A stretch of 64,000 nt of DNA from Deltaproteobacteria bacterium (GCA_016717595.1 JADKFE010000003.1:146094-210093); one strand, 5' to 3'; positions 16,175 through 25,431 are shown, counted from the first letter of the stretch. Notes: generated by a model from the sequence alone, not told the origin. Numbers and translations are program-made.

Positions 16175-16801
16175 TCACCAGAGGTAGGGGATCCACAGCG
16201 CGCTCCGTGCGCGCCACTCCGCGAACTCTGGGTACCGTGAGAGGGATCGGTCCTTCTTCTTCATGTTGGGCACCCAGACAAACGCCACCATGATCCCCAA
16301 GGCGACGAAGGGCGCGGGGTGCATCGCGAGGCTTGAGAACCCCGCGTAGATGAGCAGCTCACCGAGGTAGTTTGGGTTGCGTAACCGCGCCCAGAGGCCG
16401 TCTGTGAGCAGGGTGCCCGGGCGGGTCTGTAGGTGCATGTGTTTCTGCATGTCCGAGGCGAAGTGCAAAAACACGCCCAGGGTGAAGGTGAGGGTGGCGA
16501 CGCCCACCAGCCACGGAGGCGCGGCGAGATCCCGCGAGGTGATGAGCCACGGGCTCACCCAGTACAAGCTCAGCGCGCCCCAGATCGTGAGGCCCCAAGG
16601 CACCCCGCACGGCGCCTCCCACTGCGAGTCGGGGAAGGACCGGGACTTGAGCGCCCAGAGCACGCCGTAGCCGCCGTGCAGGCCCAGATAAAGCCAGGCG
16701 GTGGCGTTGTCCCAGGCGTCGTAAGCCGCCATCAGGCCTAAGGTGGCCAGACCGGTGGCGAGCTTGTGGCTGTCGATGAAGTGGCGTTGGCGAAGCTGCA
16801 T
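16175..16801 (-). CDS. Membrane methyltransferase/reductase of the ICMT-PEMT-like family
   Basis: 208 aa, about five transmembrane helices. The block GLWARLRNPNYLGELLIYAG is the signature of the isoprenylcysteine carboxyl methyltransferase / phospholipid methyltransferase / steroid-5-alpha-reductase C-terminal superfamily (DUF1295-like), in which RNPNYLGE contacts the cofactor. The C-terminal PNMKKKDRSLSRYPEFAEW is also typical. The substrate could be a lipid or sterol-like molecule; sequence alone does not decide. The next gene on this strand (an alpha/beta hydrolase) lies 9 bases upstream of it, suggesting one transcript. Confidence 0.75.
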   Translation of the reverse strand: MQLRQRHFIDSHKLATGLATLGLMAAYDAWDNATAWLYLGLHGGYGVLWALKSRSFPDSQWEAPCGVPWGLTIWGALSLYWVSPWLITSRDLAAPPWLVGVATLTFTLGVFLHFASDMQKHMHLQTRPGTLLTDGLWARLRNPNYLGELLIYAGFSSLAMHPAPFVALGIMVAFVWVPNMKKKDRSLSRYPEFAEWRARSALWIPYLW

Positions 16802-16810
16802 TCGCGCATC

Positions 16811-17647
16811 TTACACCGTCGCGGCGCGGCCTATCTTCAGCGCGTCCCGCACAAAGGCCTCGACCACCCGCTCCGCCTCAGGGTCTAAGAGCAGGTCGCT
16901 GTTGTGATCTCCACCACGCACGACGTGCAGCCGGGCGTTGGGCGCGCACGCCGCCAAGGTCTCGCCCTGCGCCAGAGGGATTCGTTCGTCTTGGTCGCCA
17001 TGCACGATGAGGGTGGGGCAGAGGAGCCTCGGCGCCTTGGCCGCGGACTCAAACCGCGTCGCCATCAGGTATCGGGCGGGCAGCCCCGGCCACTCGTGCT
17101 CGGCCACCCGCCAGACCTCAGAGAAGCTCGACTCGATGATGAGCGCGGCGGGCTGCTCGTCCGGCGGCAGGCGGCTCACGAGGCTGATGGCGACGCCGCC
17201 GCCCAAGGATTTGCCGAACACCACGAGATCTTTGGCCGCGTGGTGGCGCCTGGCCTCGGCCCAGGCCGTCTGGGCGTCGATGTTCAGCCCATCCTCGCTC
17301 GGGTGGCCCTCGCTGCCGGGATACCCGCGGTAGCTGGGGTGCAAGACGCCCAGGCCCCAGGCCAAGAACCGCGTGTACCGCGTCGGGCGCTGCCCTGGAC
17401 AAGATCCGTTCCCAGAGAACAGGACCACGAGCTTGGGTCGTTCAAGCCCAGCGCCGAGCGCGCGCAGGCGCAGGCCGTCGGCGGTGGTCAAGGTGAGCGG
17501 CGTCGCCCCGGCCGCGGCGATGAGCGCGTCCAGCTCGGCGGTGTTGAGCTTGGGCGGCTTGTAGATCAGGCGCGGCTCGGCCAAGCGCAGCGCGAGCACG
17601 CCCAGCGCGACGAACAACAAGGGCGTGAGCAGGAGAAGGGGACTCAT
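16811..17647 (-). CDS. Membrane-anchored alpha/beta hydrolase (BEM46/ABHD13-like)
   Basis: 278 aa from ATG 17647, chosen because it begins a hydrophobic N-terminal anchor (LLLLTPLLFVALGVLALRL); the open frame upstream is Arg-rich and lacks any such signal. The hydrolase core shows an oxyanion/early loop LFSGNGS, nucleophile elbow GKSLGGG, acid in HGDQDERIP and catalytic His in GGDHNSDL. This matches the BEM46/ABHD13-like serine hydrolases. The substrate is unknown. It precedes the ICMT-like gene on the same strand. Confidence 0.85.
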   Translation of the reverse strand: MSPLLLLTPLLFVALGVLALRLAEPRLIYKPPKLNTAELDALIAAAGATPLTLTTADGLRLRALGAGLERPKLVVLFSGNGSCPGQRPTRYTRFLAWGLGVLHPSYRGYPGSEGHPSEDGLNIDAQTAWAEARRHHAAKDLVVFGKSLGGGVAISLVSRLPPDEQPAALIIESSFSEVWRVAEHEWPGLPARYLMATRFESAAKAPRLLCPTLIVHGDQDERIPLAQGETLAACAPNARLHVVRGGDHNSDLLLDPEAERVVEAFVRDALKIGRAATV

Positions 17648-17802
17648 CCCCCGCAGGATAGCGGCTCGCGGCGCCATGGCGTGGTCATGGGCGCGGGATT
17701 GTGGAGAGAGGCCACCCGATGACGCCGTGAGACCCGTCCGTCCGCGCGCGCTCAAGAGGAGCGGCCCGGCGCCGCGCGCCCCTGTCGCCGCGGTGCGTCA
17801 GG

Positions 17803-19143
17803 TCAACCGTTGAGCGTGTCCCAGAACCTCGCCGGGGCCCCCGCTGGCGGGCCACGCAGCGCGCCGTCCTGCATCACCACACGCCCTCCGACCACCGTGG
17901 CCATCGGCCAGCCGGTGACGGCGTGGCCATCGTACGGGGTCCAGCCCGCGCGGCTCGCCTGCTGGGCGTTCGTGATCGTGCGTTTGGCGTTGAGGTCCAC
18001 CAAGGTGAGATCGGCGTCATACCCCAGGGTGAGGCGGCCTTTTCCGGCGAGGTTGTACACCCGCGCCGGGCCGTGGCACACCAGCTCAACGACGTGCTGC
18101 AGGCTCAGCCGCCCCTGGTGAACCCAGTCCAGGAGCAGCGGCACCAGGGTTTGAACGCCGGTCATGCCCGAGGGGCTCTTGGGGTAGGCCTGGGCCTTCT
18201 CGGCCAAGGTGTGCGGGGCGTGGTCGGTGCCGATGACGTCTACGACGCCGTCCCGAAGGGCGGCCCACAAGGCCTCGCGGTGATGCGCCTCACGGATCGG
18301 CGGGTTCATCTGGGCCAAGGTGCCGAGGCGCTCGTAACACTCGGGGGCGGCGAAGAAGAGGTGCTGCGGGGTGACCTCCACCGTGGCGATGTCTTTGTGC
18401 GCGGCGAGCAGGGCCATCTCTTCGCCGGTGGTGACGTGCAGCACATGCACCGCGCGGCCCGTCTCCCGGGCGAGGCGCAGGAGGTTCGTGGTGGAGCGGA
18501 TCGCCGTCTCGGCGTCGCGCCAATGGGGGTGCATGCTCACGTTGACGTCGGGGGCGTCCAGGAGCGCGCGCCGCTCACGCAGCCGGGGCTCATCTTCGCT
18601 GTGAACCGCCACGCGCCGACGACCCGATCGCAGCGCCCGCTTGAGCACGGCGAGGTCGTCCACGAGCAGATCCCCGGTGGAGCTGCCCATAAACACCTTC
18701 ACGCCGCAGCAGCCCGGCGCGCGCTCCCACTGCCCGAGCTGATCGGCGTTCTCGGGGCTCGCGCCCAGAAAAAACGCGAAGTTTGTCCAGGCCCGGCCCG
18801 TGGCCCGCGCCACCTTGTCGGCCAAGGCCTCGGGGGTGGTGGTCGAGGGCTTGGTGTTCGGCATCTCAAACACCGTGGTGACCCCGCCCAAGGCCGCGGC
18901 GGCGGTGCCGGTCTGGAGATCCTCCTTGTGCTCTAAGCCCGGCTCACGAAAATGAACCTGGGTGTCGATGACGCCGGGCAGCACATGCAGGCCCCGGGCG
19001 TCGAGGCGCTCGACGGCGTCGGATCCCCCAAGATCCCCGAAGGCGACGATCTTTCCGTCCCGCGCGCCGACGTCCACACGCGCGGGCCCGGCGGGGGTGA
19101 GGCAGGTGCCGCCGAGGACGACCAGATCAAAGGGGGTGCTCAT
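17803..19143 (-). CDS. pyrC: Dihydroorotase (class I, PyrC)
   Basis: 446 aa. It closes carbamoyl-aspartate to dihydroorotate in pyrimidine synthesis. Zinc ligands are visible: DTQVHFREPG at 60-69 (His62-x-His type site), His181 in HSED, His236, and Asp307 in GTDHAPH. Lys149 in KVFMGSSTG sits near the usual carboxylated-Lys position. SPSGMTGVQT and the C-terminal hydantoinase-like NxKRTI are also typical. Allantoinases share this fold, but the FREPG and SPSGMTGVQT blocks favour dihydroorotase. No other pyr gene is nearby. Confidence 0.9.
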   Translation of the reverse strand: MSTPFDLVVLGGTCLTPAGPARVDVGARDGKIVAFGDLGGSDAVERLDARGLHVLPGVIDTQVHFREPGLEHKEDLQTGTAAAALGGVTTVFEMPNTKPSTTTPEALADKVARATGRAWTNFAFFLGASPENADQLGQWERAPGCCGVKVFMGSSTGDLLVDDLAVLKRALRSGRRRVAVHSEDEPRLRERRALLDAPDVNVSMHPHWRDAETAIRSTTNLLRLARETGRAVHVLHVTTGEEMALLAAHKDIATVEVTPQHLFFAAPECYERLGTLAQMNPPIREAHHREALWAALRDGVVDVIGTDHAPHTLAEKAQAYPKSPSGMTGVQTLVPLLLDWVHQGRLSLQHVVELVCHGPARVYNLAGKGRLTLGYDADLTLVDLNAKRTITNAQQASRAGWTPYDGHAVTGWPMATVVGGRVVMQDGALRGPPAGAPARFWDTLNG

Positions 19144-19194
19144 CAGGCGCTCCAGGTGGGGGAGGCCGATGAACGTATCCCGAATCGACGGCGC

Positions 19195-19713
19195 TCAGCC
19201 TGTGGGCTCGATCAGGCGCTCGGCCTTAAACAAGGCGCGCTCGACGACGGGGTCTTCCGGCGTCGGGAAGCCCGGCAGGTCGAGGAGCTCGATGAGCTTT
19301 CTGTGGGCCGAGCGCAGCTCATGCACCGTGGCCAGGGCGAGCTGAAAATGCAGGCGCGCCGCGGCGTCCCCTTGGGCGTCCCAGAGCTTCTGGAAGGTGA
19401 CGGAGTCGAGGATCGCCACCTCGCCGTCCTCCAGGGCCCGCAGCGTCGCCGTGCGCGGGCCGGGATCGATCAGCGAGATGAGCCCGACCACCCGGCCTGT
19501 GCCCACGTCGGCGAGGTGCACCTCTTCGCCCGTCTCGTCCTGAATCAGCTCAAAGAGCCCGTCGAGCACGACGATGATGGCGTCGCCGGGATCCCCCTGG
19601 CGAAAGAGCTGCTCACCGGCCGTCACGCTGCGCCGGGTGAACACCGAGGCGATGGACTGGGCGATGTGGGGCTCTAAACCCCGGAAGATCGGCACATCCA
19701 CCAGCTCCATCAT
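19195..19713 (-). CDS. Cyclic nucleotide-binding domain protein, degenerate binding cassette
   Basis: 172 aa with one CNB/CRP-type beta-roll (about 10-125) and a C-terminal helical tail, no HTH. The phosphate-binding cassette reads VVGLISLIDPGPRTATLRA. The Arg-Thr-Ala end is kept, but the FGE start is replaced by VGL, so cyclic nucleotide binding may be weakened. It begins at the ATG overlapping the stop of the partner CNB gene. Confidence 0.8.
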   Translation of the reverse strand: MMELVDVPIFRGLEPHIAQSIASVFTRRSVTAGEQLFRQGDPGDAIIVVLDGLFELIQDETGEEVHLADVGTGRVVGLISLIDPGPRTATLRALEDGEVAILDSVTFQKLWDAQGDAAARLHFQLALATVHELRSAHRKLIELLDLPGFPTPEDPVVERALFKAERLIEPTG

Positions 19714-20252
19714 GGGGCACGTCCGATGAGCGGGAGGTCGGCGAGGCGGGCGCTCAAGTCTACGCCGGGGCGCTGCACGTCATGGGCCAGGGCGATGCGG
19801 GCGTCGATCTGGCGCAGGCGGCGGCAGATGCGCAGGGTGATCGTACGAAGCAGGGCCTCTGCCGCGGGATCCCGCTCGTTGAGGAGCTGCCGGTATTGGG
19901 CGCGCCGCAGCACGAGCAGCTCAGCCTCACGCTCGGCGACGGCGCTGCCGGAGCGCGGCGCGGGGGAGATCAGCGCCATCTCCCCGAACACGTCGCCGGG
20001 GCCCGCGCGGTCGAGCTCGACGACGCGGCCGTCGTCTAAGGCGCGGCGCACGGTGATCTCGCCGACGAGCACGATCCAGAGGGTGTCGCCAGACTCCCCC
20101 TGCGCGTAGAGCGTCGTGCCCGGCGAGGCCGAGAGGTGAGTGAGCTGGGAGAGGAACGCTCGGCGTCCCGCCGGCGGCACTCCCGCGAAGAGCGCGCCCG
20201 TCAAGACCTCATCAGGGAGGTCCGGCGCGTCGTCGGACGTGAATCGGAACAT
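19710..20252 (-). CDS. Cyclic nucleotide-binding domain protein
   Basis: 180 aa. A single CNB domain with a good phosphate-binding cassette, FGEMALISPAPRSGSAVA at about 90-107, keeping the Glu that holds the ribose and the Arg that holds the phosphate. A helical C-terminal region follows with no DNA-binding motif, so it is a stand-alone sensor rather than a CRP-type regulator. It overlaps by 4 bases the second CNB gene, and the two probably act as a pair. A 233-base divergent gap separates it from the M23 peptidase. Confidence 0.85.
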   Translation of the reverse strand: MFRFTSDDAPDLPDEVLTGALFAGVPPAGRRAFLSQLTHLSASPGTTLYAQGESGDTLWIVLVGEITVRRALDDGRVVELDRAGPGDVFGEMALISPAPRSGSAVAEREAELLVLRRAQYRQLLNERDPAAEALLRTITLRICRRLRQIDARIALAHDVQRPGVDLSARLADLPLIGRAP

Positions 20253-20485
20253 GCGAGCATCTTACCTCGGTAACGTGAGAAGGGCCTCAAGGGTGCGCCA
20301 GTCCCGATAACTTTCGGCAGATCACATCCTTAGAAGTTCACCTCAACATTGCTCTTGACGTGTCCACTTTTTTGAGTCAGGATGGACTCGCCCATCGGAC
20401 CGCGCGTGTCGTGACCGAGCGGGCCCCCGCCGCTGAGCTGCCGCTGAGCATTCCCGCCGCTGACCCCGCTGCCGCTGAGGTTGAC

Positions 20486-21505
20486 ATGGAGCTGCGCACC
20501 GATCGTTACCGCCCTGACGGTCCCCCCTACCTTCTCTACGCCTTCTTGGGCGTGTCGTTGGTGGTCAACCTCACGCTCGTGTGGTCGGTCATGCGCGGCG
20601 ATGACGCCCCCGAGGCGTCCGTGCTCGCCGCCGAGGCCACCACCGGAGAGGCCGGAGAGGCCGTCGTCGGCGGCATTCAGGCCACCGCCGTCGTGGGCAT
20701 GAACGAGAGCACCGCCGGCGCCGCGGGCTACAACGTCGTGCAGTCTGGCGTGGTGCACAGCCTCGCCCGCACCTTCCAGGAGGCCGTGGGGGAGGACGGT
20801 GACGCCGTCGCCGCCGTGTACTCGCGCCTCTTCGTCTGGGATCTCGACCTTCGCCGCGATCTCCAGAAGGGCGACGAGGTGCGCACCGTCTGGCGCCGCA
20901 CCGAGACCGCCGAGATCGAGCTGCCCGTCGCCTGGTTCAAGAGCTCCAAGGCCGGCGTGACGCTCAAGGCCTACCGCTTCAAGGCCCCCGGCGACGCCCA
21001 CCCCAGCTACTGGTACCCCGACGGCACCGAGGTGCCCCACCGCCTCGTGAACGGCCCGATCGAGGAGTACATCCAGATCACCGCGCTATTGAAAGATCGT
21101 CCCACCCACAAGGGCATGGACTTCAAGACCGAGGTCGGCGCGCCGGTGATGACGCCCAAGCCGGGCACGGTCACCCGGGTCAACTGGAACTGGACGGCGA
21201 ACGGCAACTGCGTCGAGGTGCGCTACGCCGACGGTGTGCTCGCCAAGTTCTTGCACCTGGACAAGGTCAACGTGAAAGAGGGCCAGCACGTCGCCGCCGG
21301 TGAGGTCATCGCCGCCGCGGGCAACACCGGCCGCTCCACGGCGCCGCACCTGCACTACCAGATCGAGCGCGGCGACAAGGTGCTCGACCCCATCGAGTAC
21401 CACGGCACCGTGCGCCGCAAGCTCGATCCCAAGGCCTTGGAGCAGCTCAACCGCGAGATCGCGCGGCTGGACTCGATGTTGGGCGCCCAGGTCTCTAGTC
21501 TCTAG
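20486..21505 (+). CDS. M23 (LytM) family peptidase, membrane-anchored
   Basis: 339 aa from ATG 20486, preceded by TGAGG at good spacing; an in-frame GTG at 20360 would add 42 residues but has no ribosome-binding site and lies just beside a TTGACG that may be a promoter -35 box. One N-terminal transmembrane helix (LLYAFLGVSLVVNLTLVW) is followed by a periplasmic region and a C-terminal LytM domain with zinc motifs HKGMDF and HLHYQ. Such enzymes cut peptidoglycan cross-bridges or act as OapA/NlpD-like activators. Both zinc motifs are intact, so activity is likely. Confidence 0.9.
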   Translation: MELRTDRYRPDGPPYLLYAFLGVSLVVNLTLVWSVMRGDDAPEASVLAAEATTGEAGEAVVGGIQATAVVGMNESTAGAAGYNVVQSGVVHSLARTFQEAVGEDGDAVAAVYSRLFVWDLDLRRDLQKGDEVRTVWRRTETAEIELPVAWFKSSKAGVTLKAYRFKAPGDAHPSYWYPDGTEVPHRLVNGPIEEYIQITALLKDRPTHKGMDFKTEVGAPVMTPKPGTVTRVNWNWTANGNCVEVRYADGVLAKFLHLDKVNVKEGQHVAAGEVIAAAGNTGRSTAPHLHYQIERGDKVLDPIEYHGTVRRKLDPKALEQLNREIARLDSMLGAQVSSL

Positions 21506-21543
21506 GAGCCTGATTAGCACGTTAGACCCATCGGTCTACTCTT

Positions 21544-21590
21544 CTCGGGCGTCGTCTCCACAACCGGAGGCGGCGCCCGAGCTGCTTTTT
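21544..21590 (+). terminator. Rho-independent terminator of the M23 peptidase gene
   Basis: An 11-base stem, CTCGGGCGTCG at 21544-21554 with CGGCGCCCGAG at 21571-21581 (one G-T pair), a 16-base loop, then CTG and TTTTT at 21586-21590. It lies between the converging M23 peptidase and secreted-protein genes; the minus-strand side has no T-run. Confidence 0.85.
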
Positions 21591-23358
21591 ACGCGCGGCG
21601 TCTCGCCATGGCGAGGCCCAAGAAGAAGCTGAGCATCAGCACACGCCCGCCGGGCCAGCCCGCTTTGCGGTGGCCGTTGGGGTGGGTGGCGCAGGAGGTC
21701 TCGCTGCCGCCGGTGCAGCCGTCTTCGCAGCCGGCGTTGCTCTCGCCACAGCCCAAGATCGCCTCAAAGTCGAAGGGGTCGCCTTCACCCTCGAAGCCGT
21801 CACAGCCGAAGCTGCCGCCAGAACAACCGGCGACCTCGACGGGCTGCACGTTCTCAATGTCGAGCAGCAAGAACCCGCCCATCCACTGCCCTGAGTCGTC
21901 GGGCTCCCAGAACGCCGTCTTGAGGCCGACGCCTAAGAACGAGGGGATGGCGATGGTGGGCAAGAGGTCGTCGGGCAAAAGAGAGCTGAGCACCGTGGGG
22001 ATGAACTCGGCGAGGCCCGCGGAGAAGCCCGGCGTGACGAGCTCGTTGTAGGGCTCGGTGAAGCTGATGGCGTTGGTGTCGATGGCGATCGCGGGCTCGA
22101 AGGCCGTGGCGCTGAGGTTGGGGTCGATGCCGACCTCGGCGAGCACACCGACGCGGAACAGGCGCAGATCCCGGTCGTCCATGTTCGCCGAGAAGTCCAG
22201 GCCGAAGTCGTTCAGCGCGATACGAATCGGCGCGCCGTCGTCGTAAAACACCGCGGTGGGCGGGGCCACAGGCGCGGTGATGACGCCGACCGGCGAGGGG
22301 TTCGCCGGGTCAAACAGCGCGGCGAAGGACTCGCCGAACAGGTTCGAGAACAGCCCGGTGTCCAGCGGCACGCCCAAGGTGGCCACGTCTACGCACAGAA
22401 GCCCGCTCGCCCAGACGTTCCACAACAGCACGTCGAGCAGGTCCTTGTTCAACATCAGCGCCGCGTCGTACTTGAGCGAGCTGTCCCAGGCGCGCTCGGA
22501 GAGCGTCGGCCACTCGGGGTTGGCGACGGTGGTGCCTTCGCCGGGCTCAACGCAGGACGAGATCGTGCCTGGCGCGATCGCCGCGGAGAGCCCGAGCATG
22601 AGCCCGGTCTCGTCGAGGCGCAGCTCGCTCGGGTACAGGCTGATGCCTAAGGTGGAGTCGCCGAGGCTAAAGTCGGTCTCGATGAGCAGGCTGCCCAAGG
22701 CGTCGGCCACGGCCGTCTCGACCTCAGCGCCTAAGCCCGCGAGCTCGGGCTCAATGAACGACAACAGCAGCTTGGAGATCGCCTCCTCGTCTTGGCCCAG
22801 CAGCGTGCCGATGGCGCTGGCCAAGGTGCAATCGGAGAGCGGGTTGCCGATGGGGGAGATGGTGATCGTCGGGTCAGACGCGCTCACCGTGATGGTGTTG
22901 CCCCCGGCGCCGTCGGGCACGAGCGCCAGGGCCAGGTTGAGGTTCACCACGACGGAGGTGGTGGGCAGCTCAACGCCGCAGGTCTCGTTGAGATCCTGCA
23001 GAAACGAGCAATCCCCGGCGATGTCGAGCTGCGCCGGTGTAGAGCCCAAGGACAAGAACAGCGTCAGATCGAGGGCCCCGTCCCCGGCGACGAGCTGCAC
23101 ATCTTCAGCGGCCAGAGTGAGATCAATGGCGGTGAGGCTGTAGGTCAGCGGGTTTGTGTCGGCGTCGTCACAGGCGAAGCTGCCGCCGATGTCGGTCACC
23201 GGGAAGGTGGGCGGCACGATGCCGGAGACGACGTCCCCGATGCGCGCGAAGCCGCCGTTGGTGACGTGGAGGGCGGCGGCCCGCTCAACGGGCGCGCCAG
23301 GGGTGAGGGTTCCGGCGAACGCCAGAGAAGACCAGATGAGCCACATAAACCCAAGCAT
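21589..23358 (-). CDS. Large secreted protein with MYXO-CTERM-like C-terminal anchor
   Basis: 589 aa from ATG 23358, which begins the signal peptide MLGFMWLIWSSLAFAG; the open frame before it is Ser/Pro/Arg-rich and not signal-like. The body is acidic and beta-rich, with paired Cys and alternating hydrophobic residues, partly reminiscent of lipid-binding tubular folds, but I do not recognise a family. The end is tripartite: Cys-rich segment (GCGESNAGCEDGC), hydrophobic stretch and Arg-rich terminus (AMARRRA). This is the layout of the MYXO-CTERM sorting signal used for cell-surface anchoring in Myxococcota. It follows the PhnWX gene by 22 bases on the same strand. Confidence 0.75.
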   Translation of the reverse strand: MLGFMWLIWSSLAFAGTLTPGAPVERAAALHVTNGGFARIGDVVSGIVPPTFPVTDIGGSFACDDADTNPLTYSLTAIDLTLAAEDVQLVAGDGALDLTLFLSLGSTPAQLDIAGDCSFLQDLNETCGVELPTTSVVVNLNLALALVPDGAGGNTITVSASDPTITISPIGNPLSDCTLASAIGTLLGQDEEAISKLLLSFIEPELAGLGAEVETAVADALGSLLIETDFSLGDSTLGISLYPSELRLDETGLMLGLSAAIAPGTISSCVEPGEGTTVANPEWPTLSERAWDSSLKYDAALMLNKDLLDVLLWNVWASGLLCVDVATLGVPLDTGLFSNLFGESFAALFDPANPSPVGVITAPVAPPTAVFYDDGAPIRIALNDFGLDFSANMDDRDLRLFRVGVLAEVGIDPNLSATAFEPAIAIDTNAISFTEPYNELVTPGFSAGLAEFIPTVLSSLLPDDLLPTIAIPSFLGVGLKTAFWEPDDSGQWMGGFLLLDIENVQPVEVAGCSGGSFGCDGFEGEGDPFDFEAILGCGESNAGCEDGCTGGSETSCATHPNGHRKAGWPGGRVLMLSFFLGLAMARRRA

Positions 23359-23380
23359 ACAACGACTGGGGACGCTTCGC

Positions 23381-25294
23381 TCACGCCCCTGGGCGGCGGC
23401 CCTCAGCGAGCCAGCGGTTGATCTGGGCGAGGGCCGGGAGCAGCTCGGCGATGGAGCGCACGACGAGGTGGGCCCCGGCGCGGGTGAGCACATCGTGGGC
23501 GTGCTCGCGGCGCGCGGCGCGATCCTCGGGGCTCAGCGCTTGGAGCTCCTCAAGGCTCAGGCCGACCTCGTTGCCCGCCTCGGCCACACCCACGGCCCAC
23601 ATCCCGGCGTTGAGGCCCTCCGCCATGTCTACGGGGGTGTCGCCCACCTTCACGCAGGCCCACGCCGGGTGAACCCCCAGCCGCGCCGCGGCCTCCCAGG
23701 CCATGTACGGCGACGGTCGCCCGGCGCGCACCTCGCTCGCGGCCACGGCGCAGTCCGGCGTGTAGCCCTGGGCCGCGGCCAGGGGCAGGAGCGCGTCCAA
23801 CATCGCCCGGTTGTAGCCCGTCGTGGAGCCGATCTTGAGCCCTTGGGCGCGCAGGGCGGTCACGGTCTCTAAGGCGCCGGGGATGAGCGTTCCGAAGCGC
23901 GGCAGCGCCGCCAGGGCGAGGGGCTCCAGATCCGCGTAGAGGGCGTCGATGTCGGCGTCTGTGGCCTCCGCCCCGCGGGCGCTGACCCAGCGCGCGGCGA
24001 CGTCTGCGTGCAACAACATGCGCCGAATGTGCTCCCGTTTGTGGGTGCCCATGGGGCCCCGGGCCTCGTCCATCGTCACCATGACGCCGCGGGAGGCGAA
24101 GACCTCCAGAAACGCCCCCACCGGCGCGAGGCAGCCGTGGTCTACGACGGTGCCCGCCCAGTCGAAGATCACGGCCTGAACGTGTGGGTCCTCGGCGGCC
24201 TCTAAATGCACACCCATCTCGTCCAGCACGTCCTTCACGGCGCTCAAGAACCGCCGGATGTCGTCAGGGAAGACCTGGCCGATACAGCCCACGCGGAAGG
24301 TGTCCGCGGCGGTGAGCTTGCCGGGGTAGATCAGGAAGCCCCGCTCGGCGAGGGCGTCGTAGAGGCGCACAAAGCGGAAGTTTGGGTGCGTCGGGGTGTG
24401 TACGGTGACGATGATCGGGCCCTGGTGCGCCTCGGGCAGCAAGGTGCGAAGGCCCAGGCGGCGTAAGCCCCGGATCAGCACGTCGCGGTTCTCGGCGTAG
24501 CGCGCGCCGCGCCCGGCGACGCCGCCCTCCTCGGCGTGTTGTTGCAGCGCAACATCGAGGGCGGCGATGACCTGGGTGGGCGGGGTGAAACGAAGCTGGC
24601 CGTCCTGCTCCAGTCGGCGCCATTGGGCGTGAAGGTCCAACGACACCGAGTGGCAGCGCCCGGCGCAGGGGGCCAGGGCGGTGACGCGGGTGAGCACAAA
24701 CGCGAGGCCGGGCACCCCCTCCAGGCACTTGTTCGCCGAGGACGCCACGGCGTCGATCGGCGCGCGGCCAGAGAGCGGCAAGGCCCCGAAGCTCGACATG
24801 GCGTCGATGAGCAGGCGGCGCCCGGCGGCCAGGACCACGTCAGCGACGGCCTCAACGGGGTTCACGAGGCCCGTGGTCGTCTCGCTGTGAATGAGCACGA
24901 CATGCTCAATCGACGGATCCGCGGCCAGGGCTTGGGCGAGACGGGCAGGGGAGACGGCCTCGGTCTCGGCGAAGGTGAGGCGGGTGACCCGGCGCCCGGC
25001 GCGCTCGGCGATCTCCGCGGCGCGGGCCCCGTAGGCCCCGTTCACGCAGACGAGCACCCCGCCGCCGGGCGGGGTGAGGGTGCCGATCATCGCCTCGACG
25101 GCGAAGGTGCCGCTGCCCTGCATCGGCACGCAGGTGAACGCGCCGGTGGTGTCCAGAAGCGCGACGAGGCGCTCCCGCACGGCCTTAAACCGCTCGACGA
25201 AGGCGGGATCCCGAGATCCGTGGTCGTCCAGAAGCGCGCGGCGGGTGGCCTCAGACGTGGTGAGCGGTCCGGGGGTGAGCAGGAGCGGGGTCAT
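23381..25294 (-). CDS. phnWX: Fusion of 2-aminoethylphosphonate-pyruvate transaminase (PhnW) and phosphonoacetaldehyde hydrolase (PhnX)
   Basis: 637 aa from ATG 25294, which follows GGAGGG. Residues 1-370 are PhnW, a PLP aminotransferase that turns 2-aminoethylphosphonate into phosphonoacetaldehyde; LLTPGPLTTS, HSETTTG and SSANKCLEGVPG with its PLP Lys (about 189) are all present. Residues from 373 are PhnX, a HAD-family phosphonatase that breaks the C-P bond: FDWAGTVVDHG carries the nucleophile Asp, GTHKREHIRRML the Schiff-base Lys, and KVGDTPVDMAEG the magnesium site. Both active sites look intact, so one polypeptide could convert 2-AEP to acetaldehyde and phosphate. No phosphonate transporter or PhnR-type regulator is nearby. 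Confidence 0.93.
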   Translation of the reverse strand: MTPLLLTPGPLTTSEATRRALLDDHGSRDPAFVERFKAVRERLVALLDTTGAFTCVPMQGSGTFAVEAMIGTLTPPGGGVLVCVNGAYGARAAEIAERAGRRVTRLTFAETEAVSPARLAQALAADPSIEHVVLIHSETTTGLVNPVEAVADVVLAAGRRLLIDAMSSFGALPLSGRAPIDAVASSANKCLEGVPGLAFVLTRVTALAPCAGRCHSVSLDLHAQWRRLEQDGQLRFTPPTQVIAALDVALQQHAEEGGVAGRGARYAENRDVLIRGLRRLGLRTLLPEAHQGPIIVTVHTPTHPNFRFVRLYDALAERGFLIYPGKLTAADTFRVGCIGQVFPDDIRRFLSAVKDVLDEMGVHLEAAEDPHVQAVIFDWAGTVVDHGCLAPVGAFLEVFASRGVMVTMDEARGPMGTHKREHIRRMLLHADVAARWVSARGAEATDADIDALYADLEPLALAALPRFGTLIPGALETVTALRAQGLKIGSTTGYNRAMLDALLPLAAAQGYTPDCAVAASEVRAGRPSPYMAWEAAARLGVHPAWACVKVGDTPVDMAEGLNAGMWAVGVAEAGNEVGLSLEELQALSPEDRAARREHAHDVLTRAGAHLVVRSIAELLPALAQINRWLAEGRRPGA

Positions 25295-25431
25295 GGGCGG
25301 CGGCCCTCCGTAGGGGCAGGCGACGTATCCTGATGTCACGCGCTGGGCCGCGGTTGAGCGCCCTCATCACCGCCGGTCAAGAGCCTGTCACGGTGTGGCG
25401 GAGCCCCCGCCGTCGCGGCTACCCTCTCGCC

